Source: Psychromonas aquimarina ATCC BAA-1526 (GTDB lineage Bacteria; Pseudomonadota; Gammaproteobacteria; Enterobacterales; Psychromonadaceae). From it: a stretch of 64,000 bases of DNA. Positions 17,916 to 27,437 of the stretch are shown here, in pieces. The notes under the pieces were generated by a model that worked only from the letters and a program-made list of their open reading frames with translations, was not told the origin of the DNA and made no database searches. The stretch is from NCBI RefSeq assembly GCF_000428725.1, contig NZ_AUAM01000008.1:62001-126000 (forward strand). The letters are read 5' to 3'. Position 1 is the first letter of the stretch, and each line of letters begins with the position of its first letter. The position numbers and the translations under genes were made by a program.

Positions 17916-19997
17916 TTAAGCTGATTTATTTAAGTCTTTTTCTGCGATATTTAAGGGTAAATAGATGGAAAATGTAGTGCCTTTTTCTTTAACACTCTCA
18001 ACAAAAAGCTCTCCCTGTAATGAGTGTATTAGCTCTCTTATCTGATAGGCTCCTATTCCCATACCTTCATTTTTTTTTGTACTGGAAAACGGTTTAAATA
18101 ATAGTTCATTTATAAAAAATTGCTCCATTCCACAGCCTGAATCTTTGATTTCTAACCATAAAGCTTCTTTTTGTGTGTTTAATTTAATAGCGATTGTTCC
18201 GCTGTCCTGAGTCGCATCCTGAGCGTTTTTTATAAGGTGATTGATGACCATTAACAATTTGTCCGGATCCGCCATTACAAAGGCCGTCGGGCCGTTAACG
18301 GACAGGGTCGGTTTGGGAAAACTATTGGAATTCATTTCCAGCGCATTTAACAGAGTGTCATTAACGTTAACTCTTTCCATGTTTCCCTGCGGGTTACCCT
18401 GCAGTTTAATTAACAGTTTATCCATTTTTTCAACTGAATTAGTGATGGTTAAAATTACGTCGCTGACAAATTCTGGTTTATGCTTGAATTTGTCGGCATT
18501 TTTTATCATTAGGCGCTGCTGTGCAACCAGGTTTTTTATATCGTGAATTGCAAAAGCGGTAACCTTGTTAAACAGATCAAATTTTTTATTCTGGATTAAT
18601 TTTTCTGATGCCTGCTGATGAGCAATATAACTGGCGACTTGCCTTCCGGTAAGTTTCAGGATGTCTAAATCTTCCCAGGTTAAACATGAGAAAACAGATT
18701 CTTTGCATAATACAATGAAACCAATCAGGTTATTACGGTTGTTGAGGGGCACAATCGTCCAGGCATTTTCAGTATCAACAAACCATTCAGGCAGATGCTC
18801 GTTGTAGGGATTGTCAGTGTCGCCGGAATAGCGGGGAGCCTGGAAAACCCACTCCTGCTGCTCCATTATCTGAATAAAGTCACTGTCGTTAGGTTCAATC
18901 GGCAGGGTGGATTGTAAATCGAGGTTTTTTACGGCTACGAGGGAGAAAAACTGCTGTCCTTTTATCCAGATCCCGCCTTTACAGCAGTCAAATAATGTTG
19001 TCATAGCCAGCAGGGCTGTCTCATAATTATTACCGTCCGGGTTTTTTTTAGAAAGCAGAACATCCAGTTTAATCCACTGCTTATGATAGTCATATTTGTG
19101 AGTGAAGAAGTGTTTGCTGGTCCAGACATTAACTCTTTTTCTAAATTTTTCCATACATGACAGGGTGGCAATGGCAAAGACTGCCATGACATAGAATAAT
19201 ATTTCCAGAACTTCAGCCCATTGAATGTTAAGTGATTTAACCGCAAGGCCGAGTAATGACATGGAAACTAAAAAAATACCCGCCAGGATAAAGCTGGTAT
19301 TAAACAGGATCACCGTATTTGACAGTTTAAATTTACTTTCCAGGCGCTGTTTAAACGGATAAATAATAATGCTCAAAGTAAGCAGCAGTGAAGTGCTGCT
19401 GCTGATAAAGCCGCGAGCATACCAGAGGCTGCTGCTGTTGCTGGTGCTGATCTGCAGTAACAAATTGCAGTAAACCAAAGTATCATAAGCAACCTGTGTG
19501 ATTACAACTAGCCCTACAAATTTTGCTATACGGCTGGAATCGGGATTTCTGAGCACCTGTTCGGCCATGACAATAGCCGCTAAACAGAACAGTATTTTTA
19601 CGTAAAGCCATAATATCGGGTAGGGGAATACAGTTAAACCGCGGGTTAAGCCGTAGGCAAAAATGATCAGGCAAAGCGCCATGCATAAATTTATGCTCAG
19701 CGGCCACTGCAGTGGAATTTTTGTTTTTCGCGAGTGCATTAATAGATAAATCAGAACTGATAACCAGCTGCTGTAACGCAGAATTTCAAGACTCTGAAAC
19801 TGCCAGCTCAGTGCAGTAAAACTTACCGGGCTGCTCGCTAAACTGATATGCCAAAGGGCTGCGGAAACCGCCATGGCAGTGAAACTAAGTTTAAGTTTTA
19901 TGTTTTTTATATTAATTAAAGCGGTAACTGCTAATGAGATTTCAACGCAGGCTGTTAGTAAATCAAAAATAGTTAGCTGTAAGTAATAATCGATCAT
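17916..19997 (-). CDS. prsK: XrtA/PEP-CTERM system sensor histidine kinase PrsK
   Basis: Inner-membrane histidine kinase expected to phosphorylate PrsR. The first ~290 residues contain about eight hydrophobic helices. They are followed by a GAF-like region (about 310-460), a HisKA-like helix with the phospho-acceptor in AIHDIKNLVAQQ, and an HATPase_c domain with N-box NAQDATQD, G1 DSGCGM and F/G2 boxes KPFSSTKKNEGMGIG. The 693-aa length and architecture match PrsK. It is separated by 105 bp from wecC upstream and by about 140 bp from the export gene downstream. The signal it senses is unknown. Confidence 0.92.
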   Translation of the reverse strand: MIDYYLQLTIFDLLTACVEISLAVTALINIKNIKLKLSFTAMAVSAALWHISLASSPVSFTALSWQFQSLEILRYSSWLSVLIYLLMHSRKTKIPLQWPLSINLCMALCLIIFAYGLTRGLTVFPYPILWLYVKILFCLAAIVMAEQVLRNPDSSRIAKFVGLVVITQVAYDTLVYCNLLLQISTSNSSSLWYARGFISSSTSLLLTLSIIIYPFKQRLESKFKLSNTVILFNTSFILAGIFLVSMSLLGLAVKSLNIQWAEVLEILFYVMAVFAIATLSCMEKFRKRVNVWTSKHFFTHKYDYHKQWIKLDVLLSKKNPDGNNYETALLAMTTLFDCCKGGIWIKGQQFFSLVAVKNLDLQSTLPIEPNDSDFIQIMEQQEWVFQAPRYSGDTDNPYNEHLPEWFVDTENAWTIVPLNNRNNLIGFIVLCKESVFSCLTWEDLDILKLTGRQVASYIAHQQASEKLIQNKKFDLFNKVTAFAIHDIKNLVAQQRLMIKNADKFKHKPEFVSDVILTITNSVEKMDKLLIKLQGNPQGNMERVNVNDTLLNALEMNSNSFPKPTLSVNGPTAFVMADPDKLLMVINHLIKNAQDATQDSGTIAIKLNTQKEALWLEIKDSGCGMEQFFINELLFKPFSSTKKNEGMGIGAYQIRELIHSLQGELFVESVKEKGTTFSIYLPLNIAEKDLNKSA

Positions 19998-20102
19998 TAT
20001 TCTGCTTACCTCGAAATTTTCGTAACTAACGGCAGCAGCCCTTTTCTGAAGCTACTTCCTGTATAATTTTTAACAATACATATTTAAAACCAGCATCTTT
20101 GT

Positions 20103-21356
20103 TTATATGATTCCGCGGGTATCAATCACCATAGTGGCTGCAAAGTGAGTTTTATCTGCTGCGGTTTTAAATTCCTTATGATCCACCAGTACAACTACCA
20201 CATTAGCAATTTCCAGCGCATGTTCCAGGTGGGTAAATTCAACGCCCATTCTAAGCAGATGCTCAGGTAATGAGCGTAAATTCGGCTCGACCGCAATTAA
20301 CTGGCCAATTTTGTTTTTGGCTAACTGTTCAACGATCTGTAAGGCGGGGCTCTCCCTAAGGTCATCAATATCCGCTTTAAAGGCCAGTCCTAAGCAGGCA
20401 ATAACAGGGCGTTTAAACTCATCTGCAGCACGGGTTATCTGTTCGATAACGTAAAAATGTTTATGATCATTGGTTAAACGCGCCTGCTTAATTAGATTGG
20501 CTTCTTCCGGACAGCTGTCAACGATAAACCAGGGATCAACGGCAATGCAGTGTCCGCCGACGCCGGGTCCTGGATTTAAAATATTTACCCGGGGATGACG
20601 GTTAGCTAATTTAATCAGTTCCCATACATTTATTTTTAATTTGTCGCAGATAACGGACAACTCATTGGCAAACGCAATATTAACGTCTCGGAAAGAGTTC
20701 TCGGTTAATTTTGCCATTTCTGCAGTGCGGGCATTAGTGACGATGCACTCGCCTCGGACAAAGGTTGCGTAAAATGTAACTGCTTTATCACTGCATGATT
20801 TACTTATGCCGCCGATAACACGGTCATTGGAAACTAATTCCTGCAGTACATGACCTGGTAAAACGCGTTCCGGGCAGTGTGCAATATTAATATCGGCCGC
20901 ATCACCGCTATTTTGCGGAAAAGATAAATCTGGACGTGCTTCGGCTAACCAGTCTGCCAGCTTTTCAGTGGTTCCTACCGGAGATGTTGATTCTAAAATA
21001 ATCAGATTTCCCTTTTCCAGGACCGGAGCGATGGTCTTAGCCGCCTCTTCAATATAGTGAAGATCCGGATGATGGCTGTCATCATTGCTGTGTATAAAAG
21101 GGGTCGGTACTGCAAGTATAAAAACATCCGCAGGCTCTGCTGTGGTAACTGCGCGTAAGTTGCCGGTGGATACTACACTGCGTACAACAATATCGAGATC
21201 CGGTTCGACAATATGAATTTTGCCGGCATTGATGGTGTCTACTGCTTTCTGATTAACTTCTACGCCGATCACGCTCATGCCTCGGGATGCAATAATTGCT
21301 GCTGTCGGCAGCCCTATGTATCCAAGCCCGATTACCGACACTTTTTCAAAACTCAT
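20103..21356 (-). CDS. wecC: UDP-N-acetyl-D-mannosamine dehydrogenase
   Basis: NAD-dependent four-electron oxidation of UDP-ManNAc to UDP-ManNAcA, supplying an acidic sugar. The Rossmann motif GLGYIG is at 10-15, the substrate-binding stretch NSFRDVNIAFANELS at 220-234, and the catalytic thiol in GGHC at 267-270 (C270). It is very close to E. coli WecC in sequence (VIGLGYIGLPTAA; INAGKIHIVEPDL) and length (417 versus 420). No wecB epimerase is present in the window, so UDP-ManNAc must be made elsewhere. The plus-strand WecG/TagA-family transferase at 27438 is a natural user of the product. Confidence 0.92.
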   Translation of the reverse strand: MSFEKVSVIGLGYIGLPTAAIIASRGMSVIGVEVNQKAVDTINAGKIHIVEPDLDIVVRSVVSTGNLRAVTTAEPADVFILAVPTPFIHSNDDSHHPDLHYIEEAAKTIAPVLEKGNLIILESTSPVGTTEKLADWLAEARPDLSFPQNSGDAADINIAHCPERVLPGHVLQELVSNDRVIGGISKSCSDKAVTFYATFVRGECIVTNARTAEMAKLTENSFRDVNIAFANELSVICDKLKINVWELIKLANRHPRVNILNPGPGVGGHCIAVDPWFIVDSCPEEANLIKQARLTNDHKHFYVIEQITRAADEFKRPVIACLGLAFKADIDDLRESPALQIVEQLAKNKIGQLIAVEPNLRSLPEHLLRMGVEFTHLEHALEIANVVVVLVDHKEFKTAADKTHFAATMVIDTRGII

Positions 21357-21735
21357 AAGGCACTCCGTGTATTGTTAGTTTCTATTACGGCAGTTCAGCA
21401 ATATCAAATAGTTAACTTATAATCAGCATAGTAATGTTTGTTCTTATTTACAATTGAACGGCATCTTTTCTGCTGTATATGTTGTATCTGTAAGAGCAGA
21501 TAAGCAGGCGCTTATTGAGAAACTTTAGAGCAGTATAGGCTGTTGTTATAGAGCAGCTGTCAGCATAAGGTAAGCGCTGTATTTATCTATAAGAAGCTTA
21601 GTCTAGGAATGAATTTTTTTGTCTAGCAAACTATTTGTGAATACATAATTAAGTGATTTATCTCTCATAGTGCAGCTCTTAATTGAAAATGTATTGTGGA
21701 TAGAATAAAGCCGGTGTTTTAGTAAAACATTATGT
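21357..21735. other. Intergenic region upstream of wecC, no gene seen
   Basis: 379 bp, AT-rich, upstream of wecC and downstream of the FN3 lipoprotein gene. The only clear structure is a short hairpin, ATAAGC-AGGC-GCTTAT, near 21500. No ORF, RNA gene or confident promoter was recognised. Confidence 0.5.
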
Positions 21736-22176
21736 TTAGAGCTGGATCTGCACAATATTTGTATGCCGGCTTTCGAATCCGGAATCGTTAAATGCAGTTA
21801 TTGAGAAAAAATAAAGCCTGTCTGCCGACAATGTATCTATTTTGATAAATGTCTGCTGCGGATCATTAATAATTATCAACTTATCTAACTTTTGTGCAGA
21901 CTGTCCGTAGTAGACTTTGAAACCGGATAAATTTGTCAGCTCCGAGCCGTTTTCATTGAAAGTTGGGGCTTCCCAGCTAATCTTGACAGTGGAACTGCTG
22001 ATTTGCTCGGTCTGCGCCGTTGATGCTTCTGTGTTATTTGTATCTGAAACTGCTATTGATGAAGAGCCGCCGCCACCACCGCCGCCGCAGGCACTCAGCA
22101 GCAGAGCTGATAAGCCGAAAAAGAAAGGCGGCAGATAAAATCTGCTTGAAGTTTGTGAGAGTTTTAAATAATTCAT
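21736..22176 (-). CDS. Fibronectin type III-domain lipoprotein
   Basis: Small surface or periplasmic lipoprotein of unknown role. I start at 22176 (MNYLKLSQTS), giving 146 aa; the longer frame from 22242 runs into the divergent gene's control region. The lipobox LLSAC is followed by an unusual seven-glycine run and serines. A single FN3-like domain lies at about 58-143 (STVKISWEAPTFNENG...LSGFKVYYG...FFSITAFNDSG). Similar FN3 lipoproteins occur in exosortase/EPS loci. The gene is divergent from the acyltransferase gene at 22300. Confidence 0.7.
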   Translation of the reverse strand: MNYLKLSQTSSRFYLPPFFFGLSALLLSACGGGGGGGSSSIAVSDTNNTEASTAQTEQISSSTVKISWEAPTFNENGSELTNLSGFKVYYGQSAQKLDKLIIINDPQQTFIKIDTLSADRLYFFSITAFNDSGFESRHTNIVQIQL

Positions 22177-22299
22177 TAACTGGCTTACGCTTATTAGTGG
22201 TTGAAAATCGAACAGTTGAATATGATAGAGAATAATATTCAACTGTCAAATTTGCCAGTTATAACCATAACAGCTTTGAATGGATCGCTAGGGAGGTGT

Positions 22300-23430
22300 A
22301 TGCAGATAAATGCAGACAAATTAATTCATGCTCGTGTTATCAGTGACTGGCATGGTTTTGAAAATATCAGAGCAGAGTGGAATAAGCTGCTTAAGCAGTC
22401 TGATGCTGACAATATATTCCTGACCTGGGAGTGGCTAAACTGCTGGCGTAACAGTCAGAAATCCCTTATTAAACCGATAATTATCGTTATCGAAAAGTCT
22501 GGTGAAATTATTGGTATTGCTCCTTTTTATATTCAGCAGTATCGCCTTGCTCACCTGTTCACCTATAACGCATTGAGATTTGCTGGAGATCAGGCTATCG
22601 GCTCAGAATATTCAAATTTTATTGTTCATCGCGATAACAGCACTGCGGTTAAAGCCGGGTTATGGCGTCAGCTGCTCTCTCCTGAGGTTAAAGTTCTTTG
22701 GGACTTTATCTGGTTTACTAATATTGCCGCCTGGAGTGAAGGTGGAAAAACGCTGCTGCAGTCCTTAGCGGAAGTAAAATCACTTCATTGTAATCAGCGT
22801 ACAGTTGAGTTTTCTCGGGTGCCGCTAGAGCTGTTTAGAAGCGATATATTACCTAAGCTGTCGAAAAGCCTGCGTACTAATATCCGTCAATCCAGCAGGC
22901 GTCTTGATAAACTTGGACCGTGGCAGATTACTGTTAGTGATCCGGATAGTGATATATTCCAGCAGCTCGAGAAGCTGTTTAGTTTACATAATCAGCATTG
23001 GTTACATGCCGGATCAAGCGGTTCCTTTCAGCGCCGCCCTGAGCTAGCTGCCTTTTACCGTTTGTTTGTGCCGCTGGCATTGGAGCAAGGCTGGCTGCGT
23101 TTATTTAGTCTGCAGAGTAATAATGAGACACAGGCTATGCAGCTGGGTTATGTTTATAACAATGATTTTCTGGCGCTTCAGGAAGGTTATAACCCGAAAT
23201 TTTTACCGGGAATCGGACAGGTTTTACGTTATTCTGCATTTTCATACTGTGCTCAGGAACAATTAAACTGTTATGACTTTTTAGGTGGTTACAGCGATCA
23301 TAAACGACGCTGGCTGGCTGAAAAAAGGCTCGGCTGCAGTCTGTTTATCTGGCGGGATAAAGCTTTGAACCTGCCGTTTTATACAAAAAAGATCTGGCCG
23401 ACCGGCCGTTATCTGAAACCCTGCAGTTAA
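22300..23430 (+). CDS. FemAB/CelD-like (BioF2-type) GNAT acyltransferase
   Basis: Predicted GNAT-fold acyltransferase, probably acetylating the polysaccharide or a precursor. The conserved N-terminal segment (FENIRAEWNKLLKQSDADNIF, then LTWEWL) and the C-terminal acyl-CoA-binding half (GYVYNNDFLALQEGYNP...GQVLRYSAF...YDFLGGYSDHKRRW) are typical of the CelD/FemAB-like family. The start is uncertain: ATG 22300 has GGGAGG three bases upstream and begins 8 residues before the conserved domain. ATG 22222 and TTG 22201 are in-frame alternatives. At 376 aa it is within family range. The acceptor is unknown. Confidence 0.75.
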   Translation: MQINADKLIHARVISDWHGFENIRAEWNKLLKQSDADNIFLTWEWLNCWRNSQKSLIKPIIIVIEKSGEIIGIAPFYIQQYRLAHLFTYNALRFAGDQAIGSEYSNFIVHRDNSTAVKAGLWRQLLSPEVKVLWDFIWFTNIAAWSEGGKTLLQSLAEVKSLHCNQRTVEFSRVPLELFRSDILPKLSKSLRTNIRQSSRRLDKLGPWQITVSDPDSDIFQQLEKLFSLHNQHWLHAGSSGSFQRRPELAAFYRLFVPLALEQGWLRLFSLQSNNETQAMQLGYVYNNDFLALQEGYNPKFLPGIGQVLRYSAFSYCAQEQLNCYDFLGGYSDHKRRWLAEKRLGCSLFIWRDKALNLPFYTKKIWPTGRYLKPCS

Positions 23431-23436
23431 AAGCAG

Positions 23437-25440
23437 TCACCAGTTTATAATGGTTTTAAACTGCTGTTCGCCTGTTATGCAGCCTTTAGCAACTAAGGTT
23501 GTTATAGGCTTTTTCTGATGATAACCGCGGCTTATCCAGCCTAATGAGGCCTTATGTGTATCCTCTCCGGGTTTTCCCGTCACTAAAGACAGCTGCAGAT
23601 TTTCGGGTAAATAAATAGATATTTTTTCTTCAGCCAGGGTTAAGGTGCAGATATGGCCGTTAATGGCTATATCGTTACAGTACTCTGAAAGATGGAAGTA
23701 GACTGCTATATCGTGCCGCCCTTGAGTATGGATTTTATCAGTAATCTGCAGCTGTTTTTGTTGTGAATTCAAATCCAGACTGCGCTGGTGAAGAGCGGGT
23801 GAGGTCAGGCGCTGATAGCCGTTATGCTGACCAGTAACCCTGCCGCCGCAGCCGCTGGGCTCCCAAAGTAAACAGCGGGCTTGAGCATGCTGTTCCCACA
23901 TAAACGGGCCGGTCATAACTGACTGATCCAGGCCGTCAATCTCAAGGGTATTATGCGCCTTGGTTTTTCTAAAATGGGAGCGCCACTGCGGAAAACTGTA
24001 ATAATCATAAGTACCGCTGTCAATAAGCAGATCTTTACCATTAATGCGCATAACAAAGCTTAATGCATCGGCATGGCCGTGAGCGGCAATTGATGTATAA
24101 CCCAGCTCTGCACAATCGAACAGGATACTGACCTGATTATGCTCAGCAGCTAAACCAGCCTGTAAGAGAAAATAACCTGATTCATTGAATCTGTGTGAGG
24201 TTAATACCTTGATCTGTTCTGCTGACTCGTTATGCCGGCGAATGATTCGCTGGTTAAATAACCAGAATGCAGTTTCGCTGGGCTGCCGGCCGCTTGTTGT
24301 GAATATCTGCTGATCATAAAGATAATAGGCAGTGTCACAGACTGCATTAATATTATGGACATGATCACCAAGATCCAGGGCGTAACCATCGTCCTGATCA
24401 CCAAGCATCGGGTAGTTTTCACCGCCTTGAGCAACCCTGGCAATAAACTCGGCAATTTTATTTAGGGTATTGTGATAAGGCGCTGAAAAATTATCCTGGC
24501 GCCATTGTCCCGCCAGCGAGGAGATTAAGTACAGCTGAAAAACAAAAAACTGATAGCCGAAGCCGTGCTCTCTGGAACAGCCGTCGGCAAAGGTTTGTGC
24601 CTGTATTTGAGTTTCTAATACAGCTTTACTTTTAATACGCCAGGCAGGAGCGTCTTTGAGTACCGAAAAATAACTTGAAGCGATGTAAACTCCAGCGGCT
24701 TCTCCAACTAGGTGATTATTTGCTGAAGAGCCTTGAGAGAATTTTGCACTTACATCACGACAATGCAGAAAAACACTATTTAATATTCGTCTCTTAAACT
24801 GACCGCTGAATAATCCAGAGTCTTGAATTAAATCAATCGCCCATACCCAGTTAATAAGTCTGATGCCCAGCTCAAGAGGGTTACACCAGTTCATACCGTA
24901 ACCATATGGATTAGCATCTAGCCAGCTGTTTAGCTGCTTTACAACCGCTTGTGCGTATTTTAACTGCCCGCTTACTTGATACGCCCGGGCAAGTACTACA
25001 AACTGATGATGCCGGTTTGGCTCCCACACCAGTTTACAGTCACCATTAACGGCTGTGTCCCGGTAGTTGACTGCCATAATATGTTTACGGCTGGTTTGCC
25101 GGCCTGCCGCATGATCTTTATGCCAGTTGACTGGTGATTCCAGGTGATGTTCCTGCAGATCAAAAAAACTGAGGCGATGGTTAATAATATAATCTGCTTT
25201 ATAAAGCAGCGGGGCTCGCCATAAAATATTAAATTGTCTGATATCACCGACAAAGACTTTAAAAGGCGGCTTAAACTCTGCATCAGGATTATAATCAGCT
25301 TGAAACTGAGCCTCGGGAACTTGTTTGAGCTGTACACGAAGCCGTTCAATAACCGCTTCAGCTAATAATCTTAAACGCCAGATTATTTCTCTATATGACA
25401 TGCTATTAAGACGCTTTATATACCAAAAGGCACTCTGCAT
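23437..25440 (-). CDS. Heparinase II/III / alginate-lyase-like protein
   Basis: Predicted polysaccharide lyase-type enzyme found in many exosortase A loci. It has an N-terminal helical toroid (about 100-400, with SANNHLVGEAAGVY) and a C-terminal beta-sheet domain of the heparinase II/III type (about 430-650, with AAHGHADALSFVMRINGKD then LIDSGTYDYY). It has no obvious signal peptide, only a basic amphipathic start (YIKRLNSMSYREIIWRLR). It lies 9 nt downstream of xrtA in the same direction. It may trim or modify the locus polysaccharide; substrate and direction (lyase versus epimerase) are unknown. Confidence 0.82.
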   Translation of the reverse strand: MQSAFWYIKRLNSMSYREIIWRLRLLAEAVIERLRVQLKQVPEAQFQADYNPDAEFKPPFKVFVGDIRQFNILWRAPLLYKADYIINHRLSFFDLQEHHLESPVNWHKDHAAGRQTSRKHIMAVNYRDTAVNGDCKLVWEPNRHHQFVVLARAYQVSGQLKYAQAVVKQLNSWLDANPYGYGMNWCNPLELGIRLINWVWAIDLIQDSGLFSGQFKRRILNSVFLHCRDVSAKFSQGSSANNHLVGEAAGVYIASSYFSVLKDAPAWRIKSKAVLETQIQAQTFADGCSREHGFGYQFFVFQLYLISSLAGQWRQDNFSAPYHNTLNKIAEFIARVAQGGENYPMLGDQDDGYALDLGDHVHNINAVCDTAYYLYDQQIFTTSGRQPSETAFWLFNQRIIRRHNESAEQIKVLTSHRFNESGYFLLQAGLAAEHNQVSILFDCAELGYTSIAAHGHADALSFVMRINGKDLLIDSGTYDYYSFPQWRSHFRKTKAHNTLEIDGLDQSVMTGPFMWEQHAQARCLLWEPSGCGGRVTGQHNGYQRLTSPALHQRSLDLNSQQKQLQITDKIHTQGRHDIAVYFHLSEYCNDIAINGHICTLTLAEEKISIYLPENLQLSLVTGKPGEDTHKASLGWISRGYHQKKPITTLVAKGCITGEQQFKTIINW

Positions 25441-25449
25441 AAGGACTTC

Positions 25450-26940
25450 CTATATTTGCGGCTCAGGTGAAGCTGAGGGCCTGATAAATTCAGAAGAAAA
25501 GTCACTTATTATTTTCAGTGCACGGCTTTGCTCTTGATTATGATAGTCAAGTGCAACCGCGATCAGTGTTGCGCCGGGGCTGCCTTTTATTGTCGCGACT
25601 GCTTCATTCCATTTCGACTGTTTTTTATCTGCGCTAAAGTGTCCGTCGTTCACATACCAGTAGGCAATTAAGCGCGAGCGTTTTGTATCTCGGCGAAGTT
25701 TGATTAAATTTACTTTATTGAGCACGCTGTTCTGTTTGATGGCTAATGTTTCCTGGCCAACTGCTGCCCAGCGGTTTTCATTAAACAGACGGTTTTCTAC
25801 AAAGATCATCTCCTGCCCTTGACGCTGACGCACATAATTGGCCAGATAAACTTGAATTAACAACTCCCCCTGAGAGAAATAGACGAACTGTTCTGAACTT
25901 GCCCCGATTGAGGTCGGGGACCAGTTAGGACTGGCCGCATTAACCTGACCGAGTTGTTTATAACTGCTTATTGTCGGTAATATAAACTTGTAGTCGGGAT
26001 CATAGCGGGAGGAAACATATGAAAAAGCACCGCTGGAGAGCACGACAATGGCCGATACCAGTAATAAGTATCGTGTATTGAGAACAGGCCGTGCATTTTG
26101 CTCTACGGAGCTAGTTGAATTATCTGCTGCGGGTTCATTAAAACTGGCTTGTCCGATAATGATAAGAGGCAGAATACCGGCGGCGAAAACAAACCAGCCG
26201 AATGTTAAATGATCCTGTACGATAAAGTGCTGCATATGAGTCTGGCTGCCGACAATAATAATAACTGTTATACGGATCCAGTTAGCAATTATAGCGATAA
26301 TAACAGCAAGTATTAGGAAGCCTAATCCGGCTTTATAAGTTAAATTATTGAACTGAGTAACAAAACCCGCATATAAAGCGGAGACTAAAAAGAAGCCGAG
26401 ACCTGAGCATGCTTCTTCGACACTGAATATACCGCCCGGTGTAATAAGGCGGTAACCCTCTCTAGTTATTTCGAACCCGAGCAGACTGACACTATGAAAA
26501 CTAACCGCAGTTGAAATATCCCGTAAGGGTACCTGCAGTATATTCCATATGGGTAGTGTTAGAGACAGTATCAGCAGCGGCAGAAAGAGAGTTTTAATAA
26601 TTTTATAACCGTAAACCGAGGTTAACAAAGCGGTTACGATAAGAAATACGCTCAGCTGCTGGAGCTGGCCGATACTGGCAAGGTTTGCAGTAAAAAGTAA
26701 CAGACAGCTGCAGAGAATGAACAGAATCGTAACAGGTTTGAAGCTGTAACAGCTGAAAATATCCCGCTTTAACCAGAAACAGTACATGCTTAGGCCGAAA
26801 CCTAACAGGCCGTGGTTATAGGGGCCTACACTCCACCATTCAGCGATCAGCTCAGAAACAACTGACGGATTAGCGACTAGAACAAATATAATATTGAATG
26901 CAAAAAATGAAGTTAATTTTTTTCGGTCACTAAAATACAT
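25450..26940 (-). CDS. xrtA: Exosortase A fused to EpsI
   Basis: Inner-membrane transpeptidase-like protease that cuts and sorts PEP-CTERM proteins. Start 26940 has AAGGA 8 nt upstream (a longer frame begins at 26982), giving 496 aa. The first ~290 residues form about eight membrane helices with the catalytic triad: Cys178 in EEACSGLGF, Arg223 in NWIRI, and His244 in QDHLTFGW. The last ~200 residues are a soluble EpsI (DUF3485) domain (SYKQLGQVNAASPNW...). The XrtA-EpsI fusion is common in exosortase A systems. It is divergent from the plus-strand transferase operon, with a MITE-like element in the promoter region. Confidence 0.94.
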   Translation of the reverse strand: MYFSDRKKLTSFFAFNIIFVLVANPSVVSELIAEWWSVGPYNHGLLGFGLSMYCFWLKRDIFSCYSFKPVTILFILCSCLLLFTANLASIGQLQQLSVFLIVTALLTSVYGYKIIKTLFLPLLILSLTLPIWNILQVPLRDISTAVSFHSVSLLGFEITREGYRLITPGGIFSVEEACSGLGFFLVSALYAGFVTQFNNLTYKAGLGFLILAVIIAIIANWIRITVIIIVGSQTHMQHFIVQDHLTFGWFVFAAGILPLIIIGQASFNEPAADNSTSSVEQNARPVLNTRYLLLVSAIVVLSSGAFSYVSSRYDPDYKFILPTISSYKQLGQVNAASPNWSPTSIGASSEQFVYFSQGELLIQVYLANYVRQRQGQEMIFVENRLFNENRWAAVGQETLAIKQNSVLNKVNLIKLRRDTKRSRLIAYWYVNDGHFSADKKQSKWNEAVATIKGSPGATLIAVALDYHNQEQSRALKIISDFSSEFIRPSASPEPQI

Positions 26941-26973
26941 ATTAAGTATCCTTAAAATAACTTTAAATGAGTG

Positions 26974-27236
26974 TATACCCATGTTACTTCAAGATGCAAA
27001 GTCAGCAAGGCAAATTGTGCCGAGATGCTAGGCATAAAATTGAAGTATAGTTATTCTACATAGAGGTTTTATAACAACGCAGATCGGTGCAAGTTTCCTT
27101 ACCCTACGGGGCACTAGCTCGAAAACCAGCCCTGCGTTGCAACAATCGAAAAGTGAATAACAATTACCTCATATTGCGCCTTGCTCTGGTGTCCGAGCTA
27201 GCGCCTGACAAAGCATCTTGAGGCAGCATGGGTATA
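26974..27236 (+). repeat. Full copy (263 bp) of the dispersed TIR (MITE-like) element
   Basis: Begins TATACCCATG and ends CATGGGTATA. The terminal inverted repeats extend imperfectly for about 24 bp (AAGATGCA inside the left end, AGCATCTT inside the right). An internal imperfect stem pairs 27112-27142 with 27173-27203. There is no coding capacity. It is related to 54633-54896 and 8291-8390. It sits 33 bp upstream of the xrtA start codon and about 200 bp upstream of the divergent transferase gene. Confidence 0.85.
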
Positions 27237-27437
27237 GTTCCTTTAAGCGAACAAAAAAACTTACTCTGGCTGCTGTCTGCTTAAATTTTTTCCGGAGATG
27301 ACGGAGAATTGCTCACCGGCTTATTTACTTCTATAAATTAGTTAAAGTGATAAATCTTATCTATCATTATGTTCTTAATATCTTTTTTATTTGATTTCTT
27401 TACTGTCGGTAGTGTTTTTGGTTACGGAGAATAGTTT
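27237..27437 (+). other. Leader region of the plus-strand EPS assembly operon
   Basis: 201 bp between the MITE-like element and the first transferase gene. It is AT-rich near 27340-27420. A near sigma-54 match at 27267 has the wrong spacing, so no promoter is called. Confidence 0.35.

Noticed and set aside
22034-22249. Short ORFs on both strands around the FN3 lipoprotein glycine run
   Set aside because: Shadow frames of the GC-rich poly-glycine codons and the divergent control region.
27267-27280. TGGC...TGC resembling a sigma-54 promoter upstream of the WecG/TagA-type gene
   Set aside because: The GG-to-GC spacing is one base short of the required distance.
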